Shown in pieces: positions 37,253-50,153 of a stretch of 64,000 nucleotides of DNA. The position numbers were made by a program, and so were the translations under genes. Source of the stretch: Viscum album (Eukaryota; Streptophyta; Magnoliopsida; Santalales; Viscaceae); the NCBI GenBank assembly GCA_963277665.1, contig OY728143.1:236087591-236151590 (forward strand). Reading direction: 5' to 3'. Every line of letters starts with the position of its first letter. The stretch's first letter is position 1. The notes below the pieces were generated by a model. That model did no database searches. It was not told where the DNA came from and saw only the letters and a program-made list of their open reading frames with translations.

Positions 37253-37730
37253 TCATCTCATAGTGTGACCAAAACCATAATCCATACCTCTAAATTAATG
37301 ATTCTATTACATCTTTTTCAGAATCTATCTATAAATATCCTAGAAATATAATGTTCAAACATGACCTCACAGTTGATGACCGCAAACTAAGACTATATCA
37401 AACTATATAGATGTGGAGGAGTAACCTTTATAAAATGAATAAAATCCACAGCAACATCCTCCCTTAGGGTTAGCTGTAAAAAAAGGAAAAATAATGATTT
37501 CCTTCTCCATGATTTATGAAAAAGACTTTCTACTAAGGGAATATTTCACCATGACTCCCTTTCTAATAGAACAAAATATCTCAATGGATTATCCCAACAT
37601 GATCACCATCCACATACGTTTATTCTGGATCATGTCTCTCTTTTTGAAGACATACATGATACTTTGATTGTCTAAGTAAACAATAATGTTTTTACCATAA
37701 GATAGTTCTTCTATAACCTCATAGTGACGG
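37253..37730 (-). pseudogene. pol: TE1 RNase H and following linker (Ty3/gypsy pol), broken
   Basis: On the minus strand from about 37725, EELSYGKNIIVYLDNQSIMYVFKK gives the end of RNase H, with the Asp of the D-x-x-S/A-L element, then a KGVMVKYSLSRKS remnant of the spacer that precedes integrase. The frame is lost before 37253, where TE2 begins. TE2 therefore split TE1 between RNase H and integrase. Confidence 0.6.
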
Positions 37731-38760
37731 CTAAAAAACCAACTCTTTTTCATTAGTCAAGTATTTTATCTGGTGGGGGCTCAATGGCATCAACGATATG
37801 TCATCAGTAGCTGCTACTACATCAATATAAAATCAATTATAAATTCAGATTTATCAAAATAAACTAAAAAATATGCTCCTCCAATGGTATTTTGAAAATG
37901 GATGTGGTATTCAACTTCATCCTCATCGCAAAAATGGATCTCTGAAACTTCTCATTCTAGTAAAATGGATTCTCATTCCATGTAATAGAGTAAAAATTAG
38001 ATGTAATCCTAGATAATTCGGCCAGAATCCTCATGTAGTACCCCATCAATCCACGAAATCATCTTAAATAATAAATTATCCATGTTTTATACTAGTAAAT
38101 AATTACATCAATCATCATTGGTTCCGCATGTAATCAGTGATCAAAATTGGAATTCCCCAAAAATTGTATCTCATGCATCCAGAACAAAAATATCATATTA
38201 TTACCATAAATGTGTAACTCAGGGAGTATATTATCTACGTGAACCTTCAACTTTTTGTATCGAAATCTATTATTTATATTCAAGAACCATCTCATTCCCC
38301 ACAACTGATCAATGAGATCACCAGTCATCAACATGGGTGTATTGTTAATATTTTAGACTGGATGAGGTGATGATAATAAATATTAATCCATAAGTTCCCA
38401 TATTCCATTTTAAAAAACAAATTCAATTATTCCCATGGGTCACACAATAACTAATAAAACCATACTCTCAAAGGACAAACAACACCCTGAGTTCTAAGAG
38501 CTCAGTGGAGTCCATTAGATACAAAACAAAATATATTAGACAAGTATCACAGTGAAGGTCAATGAAACTATCCCTCTACCTCCTCAAAGGTTTTCCATGA
38601 ATGTTCATGGGTATATAATCATATAATCATACATTTTTAAAGAAACTAATTACAATAAAAACCCACAATTAAAATGGATAAAATCTCCAATAAATTTTTA
38701 ATTATTTAAAACATTTCACTGGAAACTTCCTTCTTCTTGTCCATGATATATGTCTCACCC
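37731..38760 (-). pseudogene. pol: TE1 reverse transcriptase (Ty3/gypsy), with the catalytic region deleted
   Basis: An open minus-strand stretch at 38334-38134 contains LIDQLWGMRWF, then a decayed form of the leucine-rich approach, then KLKVHVDNI, the conserved gypsy palm region. It then jumps directly to WMHEIQFLG and, further on, GYYMRILAELSR near 38024, which follow the catalytic box by about 70 codons in intact elements. The part with the Asp-Asp box therefore seems deleted. Stops and frameshifts occur on both sides. No role beyond decayed pol is implied. Confidence 0.7.
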
Positions 38761-40553
38761 TAAAAAGAGAATAAAATCCAATATGTATGAATTCATCTAA
38801 CAAATCTTATTTGGCAAAAAATTGTGACTCAAAATTAAGACATCCATTCCATTACCATGTTAATAGTATTAGGACTCGTCATTATTAACTATTTTTTCAA
38901 CAAGAAACTTTAACCCCCATTAAATAAATCACAATACTTGTAGGCATGTCACAAAAATGAAGCATTCCCTGTAGAAACCACAAGAAAATAACAGTGGGTT
39001 AAAGTACCAACTAGGATCTATATAACTCACGCATACATCAAGGAAATTAATTAATGAGTGTAACTTTTGTATCTAATTATGAATGAGAAATTTTTATAAT
39101 TGAATATCAAACCTCTTATCATATAATGAGATTCCATGTAATTATCCTATAGAGACTTCATCTTAATGCATATCAGATTTCTATTTCCCCAAGAAAGGAG
39201 TGGGATTCATAGTTGTGTTAGTGGTATAAGTAGAACAAAAAATCAACCAAAAATTTTATTTCCTCTTTATAATTCTACTTTTTCACATCTTCTTACATTG
39301 CCACCCTCCATGATTCCCTGGCCTAACCTAGGTGATCCCTACTAATAGTGATGCCTCCAATATGATGGTCTATCCAATATCTTCATAAACTCCTCGTTAC
39401 ATTAGTTCAGGTAATCATGTCTCACGCAACCATTCTAGTAACATGAATAACATCTCCACTCTCCATTATCCCTTTTGTCCACTATGTTGCCTATTTTCCT
39501 CATGACTAAATTCTTTAGTTCATCCATGAGAAATTATCTTATTCCAAGACTCTTCCATATTCTTCCTCCTAACTATTATAGAAGACTATTAAACATGAAT
39601 ACCACTCTCAGATCCATTGAAATGGACTCTCACATATAGTAATCTATCAATCACTATATCCCTCCCTACCACATAAATATATTTGGGAATACATTCGGGG
39701 TAAAAAACAAGATTTGATGTGTCTGTGTAGACCCAAATCGATATGAAATTCTCTAAACTAACCATCCCAAATCATATTGATTGACTAACATGTGAGGTAA
39801 ATTATCCTTTAGTAAAACAATGTAACAATAATATATCCCTTCTATATGACCAAATATGAATAATCCATATTGATCTCCAGAAGTATTTGTAGTACACCTA
39901 AAATTAATTATTTGAAGCCAATTCGTGATAGTGTTGAATCATCAGACCACTCAATTATGAGTATTCATGGTCTGTACAAGAATAAAAATTTGTATCAGTG
40001 ACTCAATACCATCATCTCGTACTTAGGAATTTGTATCACTATAGAAACACATCATCCACATGTTATGGAACTCAATGAGTTCTCATGTTCTCTGTGAATC
40101 AATAGTATACTCATGTGGTATAATGTGTTTCTAAATTTGAGTGGTTTTTTCTACCTAGATTATTGGAGGATATTACTCAAAAAGATGACTTGTCAACTAT
40201 GGCCTTATAACTAATTGGATCACCATCACGATCTTGAATTAGAAAATGTGATACCAGTATTCTTAGAGGCATCCTATAAGCATCCAATACATAACATAGT
40301 AATATGATAATGTATACACATGGGGATAGAAATCAAGAGTGGTATTAAAAAACTCTATCCTATAAGATGAATATACTAAAATTCCACACAAGTGATGTCT
40401 TTATATACTAACTTGACAATCATGTAACTATATTCATAGTGAATAAATACATAGTCCCTAAACAAAAACTATGTTCCCATGAAAAAATTACACACTCAAG
40501 ATGCATTGAAATTGTTACCTTAAATTCTCTAAAAACTCATTACCCTAAACAAT
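38761..40553 (-). pseudogene. TE1 gag and protease region, very decayed
   Basis: The distance from the primer-binding site fits gag plus protease. The only recognisable motif is a zinc-knuckle remnant at 39411-39452. On the minus strand it reads C-Y-S-C, four positions later C where His is expected, then Y where the last Cys is expected. No other gag motif could be read by eye. Confidence 0.4.
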
Positions 40554-40565
40554 GGTCATACCAAC
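40554..40565 (-). other. TE1 primer-binding site remnant
   Basis: On the minus strand GTTGGTATGACC is close to the tRNA-iMet complement TTGGTATCAGAG and is next to the LTR, as in TE6. Confidence 0.5.
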
Positions 40566-43500
40566 TCTAATAATATGATGTAATGACATAACCCAACAAT
40601 GACCACCAGGTTTATGGATGATTGAGCTACCATAACCCCAATACCTCTTCCATAGTCTAGGGGATAGAGGCATTGGAAAATTAAAAATTACTAAAAGGGG
40701 AAACCTTTTTAAAATGATCATTTATTCAAAGACCCAACCATCTCTATACTAAAGTGAATGGAAATATAAATGAGTGGAACAATCATCTTGGGAAAAAACT
40801 ATAAATGTAATAATTTATAATAAATGCAAAATAGGTTGATATAGTAATCCCAAATGAAATAGGAAGAATAAATTCCCTAATAATAAATATGTTGAAACAT
40901 AATTAAAACTTTAATGGAAACTAGCTGATAGATCCCAACACCAGTTCTCTATGACTTAAAATGTTATGATATATATGCACCAAATGTCCATATTATCTTT
41001 TTAAATCACCTCCATTATGTTCATCATCATCAGAAGATGCATCATGTACATTAAAGTACCACATAGGGGTGATTATATGCATATGTAGTTGGACAACTAA
41101 AAAATTGAATATATATAAATAGAGACACTATAAAAGTAGTATTTTCATCCCAAATAAAGTAAGAAAAAAAAACTACACACACACAGAGATATATATATAT
41201 ATATATACACATTCATATTAGTACCCCAGGTTAGAGGGTAAGGGGTTCTCCATATCATATCCCAAACTCCAATGGCATGAAGGCCTTTCTTTTTTATTGA
41301 TTTATGATAATACACTTTTCAAGGGGTGAGGTGGAACCCTTACAAGGCCAGTAGGTGTAAGTATTACATGGCCCATAGGCCCTAGAGTAGTTCATTACAC
41401 ATAGGATTCAATTATACATACAACCAATACTGACTATTTTGAAAACTACACCTCCCCAACATCTTCATTGTGAAATCACCTCTCCATATTCACATGGTTG
41501 ATTTGCTAGGCTTTTCAATGCTTACATAGGATTTTCCTAATGGAAGGTGTCATACCCTCTCATTATTGCAATCCTTTTAGCATATACTATGGTGAATGCT
41601 CATTGTTCATCCTCTTTATGGAGCTTGTTCCTTATTTTTTGTCTATATTTCATCTGCACATAAGGTGTCCTAAAGGCCTTAAGGTAGACCGGAGGTCGTA
41701 CTGACAGGAATCCATGGATAGCTTGATTTCTTTAAAGGACATGGGGAATTAATCAGTGGCCCGAAGGCCCAAAAAGGGGAATAGTTCTGGATGTAACAAT
41801 GTCAAACAGTACATTCTATAGTTTAGGCTACTGTATGTGGAAAACTGCTCAGGATAGGTTACTATTATGAAAAAGAAATTGTCCAGATTAAGGGTATATG
41901 AATTGTGTATGTTTCTAAAAAAGGTTATAAATGTTATATATGGGGTCTTAAAAATTTTGGCCCCATTTTTATTTCATTCTATGTTCTCATCTAGAAATAT
42001 AATAGTTTCTTTGTAACTATACGAGGCATGTACGAGGACCAAACAATGTTTACCAGCCACCACGGGCATGTGTGTGTGCTCATTTATGGGAATCTGTCAA
42101 TCAGGTCATGTAGATTACCATGTCATGCACCTGGACATTCTTGAGTATTGGAATATTCCCATATACTTTATAATTACAAGAAATTTCTACTCACATGGGG
42201 TCCTCACCATGAGTAGATGGCCCATGGATCATCCACTCAGGTATAGTCACATGGCCTCCAGTCCTATCAATGTGTAAAATGGTTCTTATATTCTTTGAAC
42301 CAAAAGCATCCCAACTAGTATATACTATAGTGGATGTATTCATAAGAATACATTATGTGTATTATGGATTTCCACATATTTTTTTCTCTTCATATAGATT
42401 CTAGATCCACCTCCCCTTCCTCGAAACTCATTGTTAAACTCTCAAAATAGATTGGTTTTCCAAAATCCATTTATTTTGTAACATTTTAGGTCGAAAATTG
42501 GATTTCAATAACCCATGGTGGTTCTTCACACACACCATATGCCTCCCATGGCATATCAGTACTCTCAGATCCAAAATATAAAAAAAATTAACCAACCTCA
42601 TCCCATAGTTAATATTGAACTTCTGAAAATTTACATCCATACAATAACATTCAAAAATTATAAAAAACATTCGGGTCTTCTATACTCAAACCCCCCAAAT
42701 TAAATTCAAATAATAATCTTTTAGAACAATATATAAGAGTAGAATGAATGGTGTATGAAAATCACTAAATTTTTTGATAAGATTTATTATCTAATAATTC
42801 CAAGTAAATGATAAAAAAATATGGAATCTAATGTTTGATCATATCATAGAATGTAATTAAATGAATAAATAATTAAATTAAACTATGGTATGATTATAAT
42901 TGAATGAATACACTGAATAACATATAGATAATCAAACAACCACTCTCACACCTTAATTCATGGGTGGAATCTAAATATTGATGGGTATTTCCTATGGTAT
43001 CGATAGATTGTTGGTGGGGAATATTCTTTCTAGTGACAAGCATGGGATGATGAATATGTTTTTTATCAATCTATATTAATATTATTGGTAATATTTTAAA
43101 GATAATTGTACAATAAATGATATCAAATCATCATTCAATTCACCATAGGATAATGTTAATAACTGTAAATAATTATTATGAAACAGTATTTATAGATGTT
43201 CTAATTATTTCATTTAATAAAAATAATTAATTATTTATATAAAATGAACTCAACCAATAATGGTTTACTCAAATGCACATCTAGAAATAACCAATATTAG
43301 GTCTTATATAAGGTAAACCCATGTTTTAGATTCAACTATGAACTTAGATTTTGGATTTTAGACTTTATTGAAAATATATTCCATTATTTATAAAAAATCA
43401 TTTAGTGTGATATAATTATATTTTTTATTTTTTATACTTAATTATGGGAACTATGTGACTCAGAATCTCATGAAATCTAACCACCAGGTAAAAAACAGAA

Positions 43501-44312
43501 TATATGACATAATTCGAATTCATACAGAGAAAAATATGAATCTATAATAATTTTAAACATTTAACAATTGTTTATTCCTTGATTTTATATATTATTATCA
43601 TTTTAGGAGCCCATGAATTTTTATTATTAACAACTCATTTTTTAATTAGAATATTTAATATATAGATCAATTAAAATTCATAGTTTTTTATATATAATTT
43701 TCCATTTCAAAAAAGTTTTTCCTTATGTTGACCCATTATTTTTAAATATGGACATCTGTATCATTTTGTGATTATAAATAATTTATAAAATATACATGTT
43801 TACAATGAGTCACCAATATAGTATCATTATTCATGAATAGAATATAGTATTTTTGTAGGCATAAAATTAAATATTTATTACTGTTTCCACCCTATATTCA
43901 CCTTGCACACATAATATTCATCATCATTTGTTTGTCCATTCATTGGACCCTATTTCGATTCCACATCATAATGACATCCCCTAAAGAGATACTATATTAT
44001 TTTCCAGTTATTTATTCATATATAATCTACAATATTTTCTAATTGTATTTTATATTCAGGACCATCCTACAATGATACCTTGTGTTTCAGATCCTACCAC
44101 AATTCACATATTTATTTTTATTATTTTATATCTTGTTCATCATTTTTATTATTATAATATTCTCAAAAAAATTGATATATTTAAACATTTTCATACATCC
44201 AATGGAATATATATCTAATTTTCAAGAAATATTTATTGTTATGTACTCAATTATTTTTATCCAATGTTCTGAAATTTTAGTACCAAAATTTATCAATATT
44301 TTGGACACATCA
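40566..44312 (-). repeat. TE1 5' LTR (right copy)
   Basis: 3747 bases, starting TCTAATAATATG at the primer-binding site and ending GGACACATCA, which aligns with the left LTR end. It is noticeably richer in GC between about 41.2 and 42.3 kb than its surroundings. It contains an (AC)n(AT)n microsatellite. Open frames at 42068-42277, 42434-42670 and 44082-44330 have no recognised domain. Confidence 0.6.
41174..41208. repeat. (AC)n-(AT)n compound microsatellite
   Basis: About five AC dinucleotides, a short AGAG break, then nine to ten AT dinucleotides, inside the TE1 LTR. Confidence 0.9.
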
Positions 44313-46095
44313 TTTTTAAAAATCAAATAAATTATCCAAAAAAATAATTTATTAATAAAAAGATTTTCATTATTAATGGAAGCATTAATGATTCTATATT
44401 ACTTTCATTTAGCTTCATCTCTAGTCCCAATTAATATAAATGTTATATATCATGGATATTTTGTTTTATTATTTCTATTTTTAGTAACATTTAACATAGG
44501 TAAACTACATCAAAAATAATATCCAATTAATCTCGTAATATTGAAAATAGAAGTAGCATAGTTATATTATATTCATTGGAATATTTTATTACATTGATAT
44601 TTCATTTAGGTGAAATTTCGCATGATTTTCTATGTTATCTTAATTAAATCAACTCAGGAAACATTAATGGGACTCTTTAAATTTTTATACCCCTATGTTT
44701 TCTATATGTCAACATAAATAAAACATAGTCTATTAATTAATAATTATCATGATTATATTTATTTTGATTCCTTCCTCCATCGTCTAGTTTAATGAATCCA
44801 GATATATGATTATAAGACCATAATTCATATGAATATGTATTATTCAATGAAATAATAATTTCCAAAAAAAATATTTTTTATTTTCTCTATACAATTGGAG
44901 GATTTATTTTTATAACACATTCAAATTATTATATTTTAGTTCAATTTCAGGAGTCATAAATATGATATAATTTATGTCATTCTCTATTGTCCCCAAAATT
45001 TCGTCCCCATAAATCTTAATAATATTCTTCTAATCATTATGCTTCCTACATTCCTCTTCCAATGAATCCATAGTCACTTTTAACCAATTTTATTAATAAT
45101 AACATATATAAAAAGTTTATATAAAAATAATATATTATATATTATCTATTGAATCTATCATTTATATATAAATGCATCAGAAACATTTTTCATATATATA
45201 TATCTTATAAAATCAATTTCAATCAATGAATCAATATAATTGTAAATATAATCAAAATATATTATTCCATTAACATGTATTCTGAGGATATTTAATCTTC
45301 AAACATTTTAATCTTTTTCTTTACCATTAAATCACCTTCTGGTTCAGTATGTTATATTTCACCTTATTCTCATATAATATGTGCACTTATATATTTATGA
45401 GAATTAATAATTATTATTATAATATAATCTTTTACATTAAACTAATAGTCACTAAAGTATTCATAATTGACATATACATCATATTCATCACTTCATTAAA
45501 ATTATTTATTTTAGGAATCATATACAACTTATTTTTGAAAGAATCTATTTACAAATTTAGTAGTCTGATTACATACATGTAATTGTGAGTTATCAATCAC
45601 TATATAATTCAATCTCGTCATAATGTATTATATTTTATTATTATTTTTATATTCATAAACAAATCATTTATTTATCCTTTAATTATTGTAGAGATTAAAT
45701 TGTTAACACTTTTATATTCAAAGATTTATTCAAATATGAACATCACATAATTTAGGAAAATAACATGGGTTTGAAAATATATAAAAATGAAAGAAAAATA
45801 TTTCAATAATATACCAATAGAGATTCTCATAGGGTTAATGCATTAACCTATATGATAGGTTTAATGATGAGAGATTACTTTTTTCAATTCCATTTCCATT
45901 ATTAAATTTACAAAAATAAGTACTCTTCATTGTTATTATGCCATAATCATTATATAAGAATAATGTTAGATACATCTTCTTTCCATAACACAAAAATGAC
46001 ACATACAATGAGAAAAAAATAATTTTATGAAAGACATATCGTATTTTACCTAATTAATCCATAAAGAAGAAATCAAAATCTTATAGTGATTAATG
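44313..46095. other. Unassigned AT-rich spacer between the two retrotransposon stacks
   Basis: I see no LTR partner, pol motif or gene here. The open frame at 45349-45582 is AT-rich and hydrophobic without a recognisable domain. It may be an older element that has decayed beyond recognition by eye. Confidence 0.5.
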
Positions 46096-47699
46096 TGTTC
46101 TAGTTGGTTCCCTAGAACTAACATCAATTTAATTTTTGATAAAACCATATAAATTTGATATATATTTACAAACTCTTTATCGCATCATTATTTTCCTTAT
46201 AAATTACATTGTATGTGATAATTTCCTAATAGTTGTTCTCACACTAAAACATTATAGAGGATCCCCGCAATGATTCAAACACAGAAGTCTCATGAATCTA
46301 TTCCAAATCATATGTTCTACTATGAGATTATATCATTTTATTGGACACAAATGATAGAGGATATCAGGGGTGGAGACTCATAGTAATTTGATGAACCTTA
46401 TCATGGTGTACTCCCTTGGTAATGTCTTGGAGGATAATATATGAATGATATGTTCCAAAAAGAAATCAACATTTATAAGTGTCATTAGATGTTCTTGTGT
46501 TCAGCTGTGTGAATTATTCCTTCAACATTATGATTATTATCAGTTGGAATTGTGACTCACGCACTATGATGTATTGGAGAAAACCATGAAAAATGTGTTT
46601 GTGGTGAGGTTTACTATGATGGGTTCATCACGAGTAAATCTTCATTATTGAATAATATGAACAGAAAATTTTCCCTTTTATTCCATAATGGATGTTGATA
46701 ATTCATTCCCATTGATGGAAATGATACATCTAAAATAAATTTGTGGACATAGAGTCTTATAAGAAAGTTCAATCTCAAACATGTCTAAGAATGAGAAATC
46801 GTGCATCTGGGTTGATGGGATTGGCATGGAACAATCATGATTTGAGATATTGAGACAATGTTAAGAAATTACATAGTAAGAATTTGAATGAGGTTACATG
46901 TCATTGTAGCATTAAATTATTTCTCTCTTGGTTCTTTGGCATGTTGCAAGATTTTATCCTAGTAATTTTTGAATGATTGCATAATACCCTTGAGAAAGAG
47001 GCCTAGAGGGCCACACATAGAGCGTATCCAGAATCTCAGTAAAATGATTTATTATTTAATAAGTTGCATAAATAATAATGCTAGTTGGGGTTAATAAAAA
47101 TTCATGTATTCATGATCTCATTTATTTAATTTAAAATTATTAGAGGAAGTATATTGTGGAGGAAATATTTATTTATTAGTGACTAATTCAATTATATAAA
47201 TTTAATAAATAAAAATTCAGTATTCATGTCCCACGAAATATTAATGAGAATGGGAAGACTGAGTTTAAGGGTCTAGGGAGATATAATAATATGTGGTTTT
47301 TGATTATATAATATTTAAATATAACATGAAATTAATGAACATGCCATGGAAATAATGGTATTATCATAATTATTTTACATGAGCCTTTAAAAATAGATAA
47401 AAAATTATTAATGGCACATATGCCAATTATTTATTATTTCCTAGTGAATTAAATTCCTCTTTATGTTATAATTTTCTCATTTAGCACAGGGAAATAGAAT
47501 GTGAGACATGATGGTTGTGTAGAATATTTTGGATAAATCACTCATGTGTCAAGATCTCTTCTTCTTTATATGAACGATATAGGTCCTCCTATAATGGATT
47601 AGAGAATTCTTTGGAAGCATCTATCATGTTGTTCGTAGTAGGATAACACTACCATATGGATCTTTTGTACTTACACCTGAATACTCCTTCAGCATTGTC
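46096..47699 (+). repeat. TE5 5' LTR
   Basis: The start TGTTCTAGTTGGTTCCCTAG aligns with TATTGGAGTTGGGGCCCATG at 62801. Conserved blocks include ATTGGACACAAATGATAGAGG near 46340, AAGTGTCATTAGATG near 46477, GAAAGAGGCCTAGAGGG near 46995 and GAATGGGAAGACTGAG near 47248. The 3' end is inferred from a weak primer-binding site and is uncertain. Confidence 0.7.
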
Positions 47700-47702
47700 G
47701 AA

Positions 47703-47715
47703 TGATTCACAGAGC
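47703..47715 (+). other. Possible TE5 primer-binding site remnant
   Basis: TGATTCACAGAGC could be a decayed TGGTATCAGAGC with an added base. It fits the position but is not compelling. Confidence 0.3.
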
Positions 47716-47867
47716 ATGTGTAGATCCCTACTTTAAGAGATATATTATTAATCTCGGCAATACGAAGAAGTCACACCACTGATAGGTGGTCAGATAGAGC
47801 AACAAATGATTAAAAACTATATTTTTCGGAATAACCTTTACCAATTTCACCATGGTATGAGGAGAGG

Positions 47868-48126
47868 GATGAGGAGTTCTCAGGGTATGAGAAACATCTA
47901 AATGATGCTACCGATGTTTAGTTCCTCATGCTATCTTCTATGAACAATGAGAACATGATGGATCATTAAGAAATTGATTATTATATCCTGATGTCTCACA
48001 TTCAGAATCACTATCTATAGAAAGTGATATAAGATTGGTATGAGATATCCAATTCTTTGTTCACCACTAAACATGGTGAGTCGGATTCAGCTGGGCCTCA
48101 TGTAGTCAAGCATATAGGATACATTG
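47868..48126 (+). pseudogene. gag: TE5 gag, part before the TE6 insertion
   Basis: The copia gag frame reads DEEFSGYEKHLNDATDV, then a stop, FLMLSSMNNE and, after damage, YEISNSLFTTKHGESDS and VVKHIGYI, where TE6 interrupts. This is the UBN2-type domain of copia gag. The frame continues at 59307 with the duplicated CATTG. Confidence 0.75.
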
Positions 48127-49166
48127 TGTAGATACTCGTAGCTTGACGTACATGGATATGACATTACTTTTTCGGAATACTTAGTACATTACAAAAACAC
48201 AAACACAAGGACCTTAATAGTTTAGTGTCTTTGGAAACTCGATATATAATCTTCTAATCGTGGTGAAAGATCTTCAACATCTCCCATAAAGATATTCCCT
48301 TTTTTTCATACCTAAAATCGTTCTTTATATCCTGGGGAAAAGAAAACATAAAACGGTGAGCTCAAATGCTCAGTAAGGGTAAACAAAAGAAATATCAATC
48401 ACATCATATTCATAAGAACATAACTTGTGGAAATCTTAACCTGCAAAAGAGATCATAATTTCATAACATGGGATAAATCATAGTAGTGAAATGTAATCAC
48501 AATAATAATAACATAAAACATGAATCTTTTTGTCATAAACACATAATCATAGAGAATCATTTCTTATTACTCAAGACTCATTTCCAAGACTATCTTAGTG
48601 GACAAAGTCCATTTCTGAACCGACTTCATTCCTCGTTTCAGTCCTGTTTCACTGAACCGGTTTAACCTGCCATTCCATCCATGTCTATCTCATGAGATAT
48701 AAAATCTTTACCCAATGCATTGGATGGAGATATAGGTCCCACCCATCTCATAATGATACCATTATTATGTGTGCCACAAAATCATAAATCATACATCATT
48801 GCATAACCCATGTAATAAAAATGGGAATCTTAAACATCATGACATCATAAAACAATTCATATAAGATAAAGGAATTCATAAAAATAATTCAATCACAACA
48901 TAATCAAATAAATGTAATAATAGGGATAGAAATAGAACCCTATATTATCTTAGATGGAAAATAATTTTGATAAAACACTTGAACTCCATTCTTGAGGAAA
49001 ATATCCTTTCCACTTTAAAAACATTTTCCTTTCTTAACATGTCATACAATTTTAAACTAAAAGAAGTTGATTAAAAATAAACTTGAAAACTTGTAAAGGA
49101 AGATTCTTGAAAATAATGTTTTAAAAATACATTCATTCTGTATAAGTTAAATGAAACATTCTTCTC

Positions 49167-49218
49167 GTACTTTTGTCGGAAAAGTCAAAAAGTACCTCAT
49201 ACGAAAAAACGACAAAAG
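49167..49218. other. Two overlapping, mutually exclusive inverted repeats in the TE6 left LTR
   Basis: GTACTTTT (49167) pairs with AAAAGTAC (49188), and CTTTTGTCG (49170) pairs with CGACAAAAG (49210). The two stems share the arm at 49170-49174. In the right LTR (about 56136-56187) the matching bases are changed and both stems are weakened. Confidence 0.5.
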
Positions 49219-49730
49219 ATTCATTTCATATGTTTTACTATAAACTCACCAAAGGGTTAAAATGGATTTAAAAAATTGTAGGTGGATGTAAATAATATTA
49301 CATATTGATGAAACATGGATGTGGACGATAAAATACACCCCAGTAAATACCAAAGTATAATCAATCTCGGATCAAAATGAGATTGTGATATTTCCCTTAC
49401 CTTAGGTCCGATTTGCTTCGTAAGTGTCCGAACCTCCTGTATAATGATTTAAATAATGTCATTGACTTATTCCAGAATCATACTTATTTTTATGTTATTA
49501 TATATGGTTCACTTATGACTTTATATTACCCGTTCTTTTGTAAATTCCATGTTAAAGAGCGTTTTGGGTAAAATCGTTTCATTTGTCGTCCGTGTTTTGA
49601 CTTGTAATTATTCATATGATTACTTAGATCATGATTAATTAATTCCAGAATATAAAACATGATTTATATATAATATATATTCAGAATATAAATATATATA
49701 ATAGATTAGTAAATGGAAAGAAATACACCA

Positions 49731-49764
49731 TTCATGGAGACGGTAGGCCGTACGTACGCATGAA
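49731..49764. other. LTR hairpin motif, copy 1 (left LTR of TE6)
   Basis: Outer arms TTCATG and CATGAA; inner stem ACGG-TAGG-CCGT at 49740-49751, followed by ACGTACG. CpG-rich in an AT-rich setting. Confidence 0.6.
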
Positions 49765-49923
49765 CGCTGTTTTCGTTTCCTTATTGAGTTGAATGGAATT
49801 AAGTAGATGAAATACATATATATACAAATAAATCCATTATAATTATTATGTCATATATTTCGTGATTACTTATTATATATACTTTATAATCATTCATGAA
49901 TGGTTAACGTGGAGAATGAATCT

Positions 49924-49968
49924 CATTGCGTCGTGGAGACGGTAGTCCGCACGTACGCACAAACGATG
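49924..49968. other. LTR hairpin motif, copy 2 (left LTR of TE6)
   Basis: Inner stem ACGG-TAGT-CCGC at 49939-49950, then ACGTACGCAC. The outer arms CATTGCGTCGTG and CACAAACGATG are imperfect. The right-LTR partner (56892-56936) has near-perfect arms. Confidence 0.6.
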
Positions 49969-50108
49969 ATATCATTCTTATGATCATGGAATTGTATTGG
50001 AGTGTATGTATAATATTTCAGAATCAATATCACTTTACAATAATCATATATAGTTATTATGTACACCATTATACCAATCGAAGTAAGGTGGTGGTGGAAA
50101 ATAGATTA

Positions 50109-50153
50109 CACCACGGCTTGGATACGGTATTCCGTACGTACGCACGCGCGGTG
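50109..50153. other. LTR hairpin motif, copy 3 (left LTR of TE6)
   Basis: Outer arms CACCACG and CGCGGTG with one mismatch; inner stem ACGG-TATT-CCGT at 50124-50135, then ACGTACGCACG. Confidence 0.6.

Larger units (their letters stand above)
1..44312 (-). mobile_element. TE1: outermost, decayed Ty3/gypsy LTR retrotransposon (left end outside window)
   Basis: The element is assembled from four pieces that agree with each other: an LTR ending at 2562, a polypurine tract and integrase C-terminal remnant just inside it, RNase H and reverse transcriptase remnants on the minus strand at 37.3-38.8 kb, and a second LTR starting at 40566 next to a primer-binding-site remnant. Three anchor points in the two LTRs (about 485 with 42222, 1515 with 43252, 2562 with 44312) are all offset by about 41740 bases, which supports colinear LTR copies. 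TE2 and its passengers (about 3054-37252) interrupt it between RNase H and the integrase C-terminus. It is the most decayed and presumably the oldest element. No target duplication can be checked because the left end lies outside the window. Confidence 0.65.

Noticed and set aside
44082..45582. Two hydrophobic open frames (44082-44330 and 45349-45582) resembling small membrane proteins
   Set aside because: Poly-A/T-rich DNA translates to Ile, Phe, Leu and Tyr runs by composition alone; one of the two crosses an LTR end.
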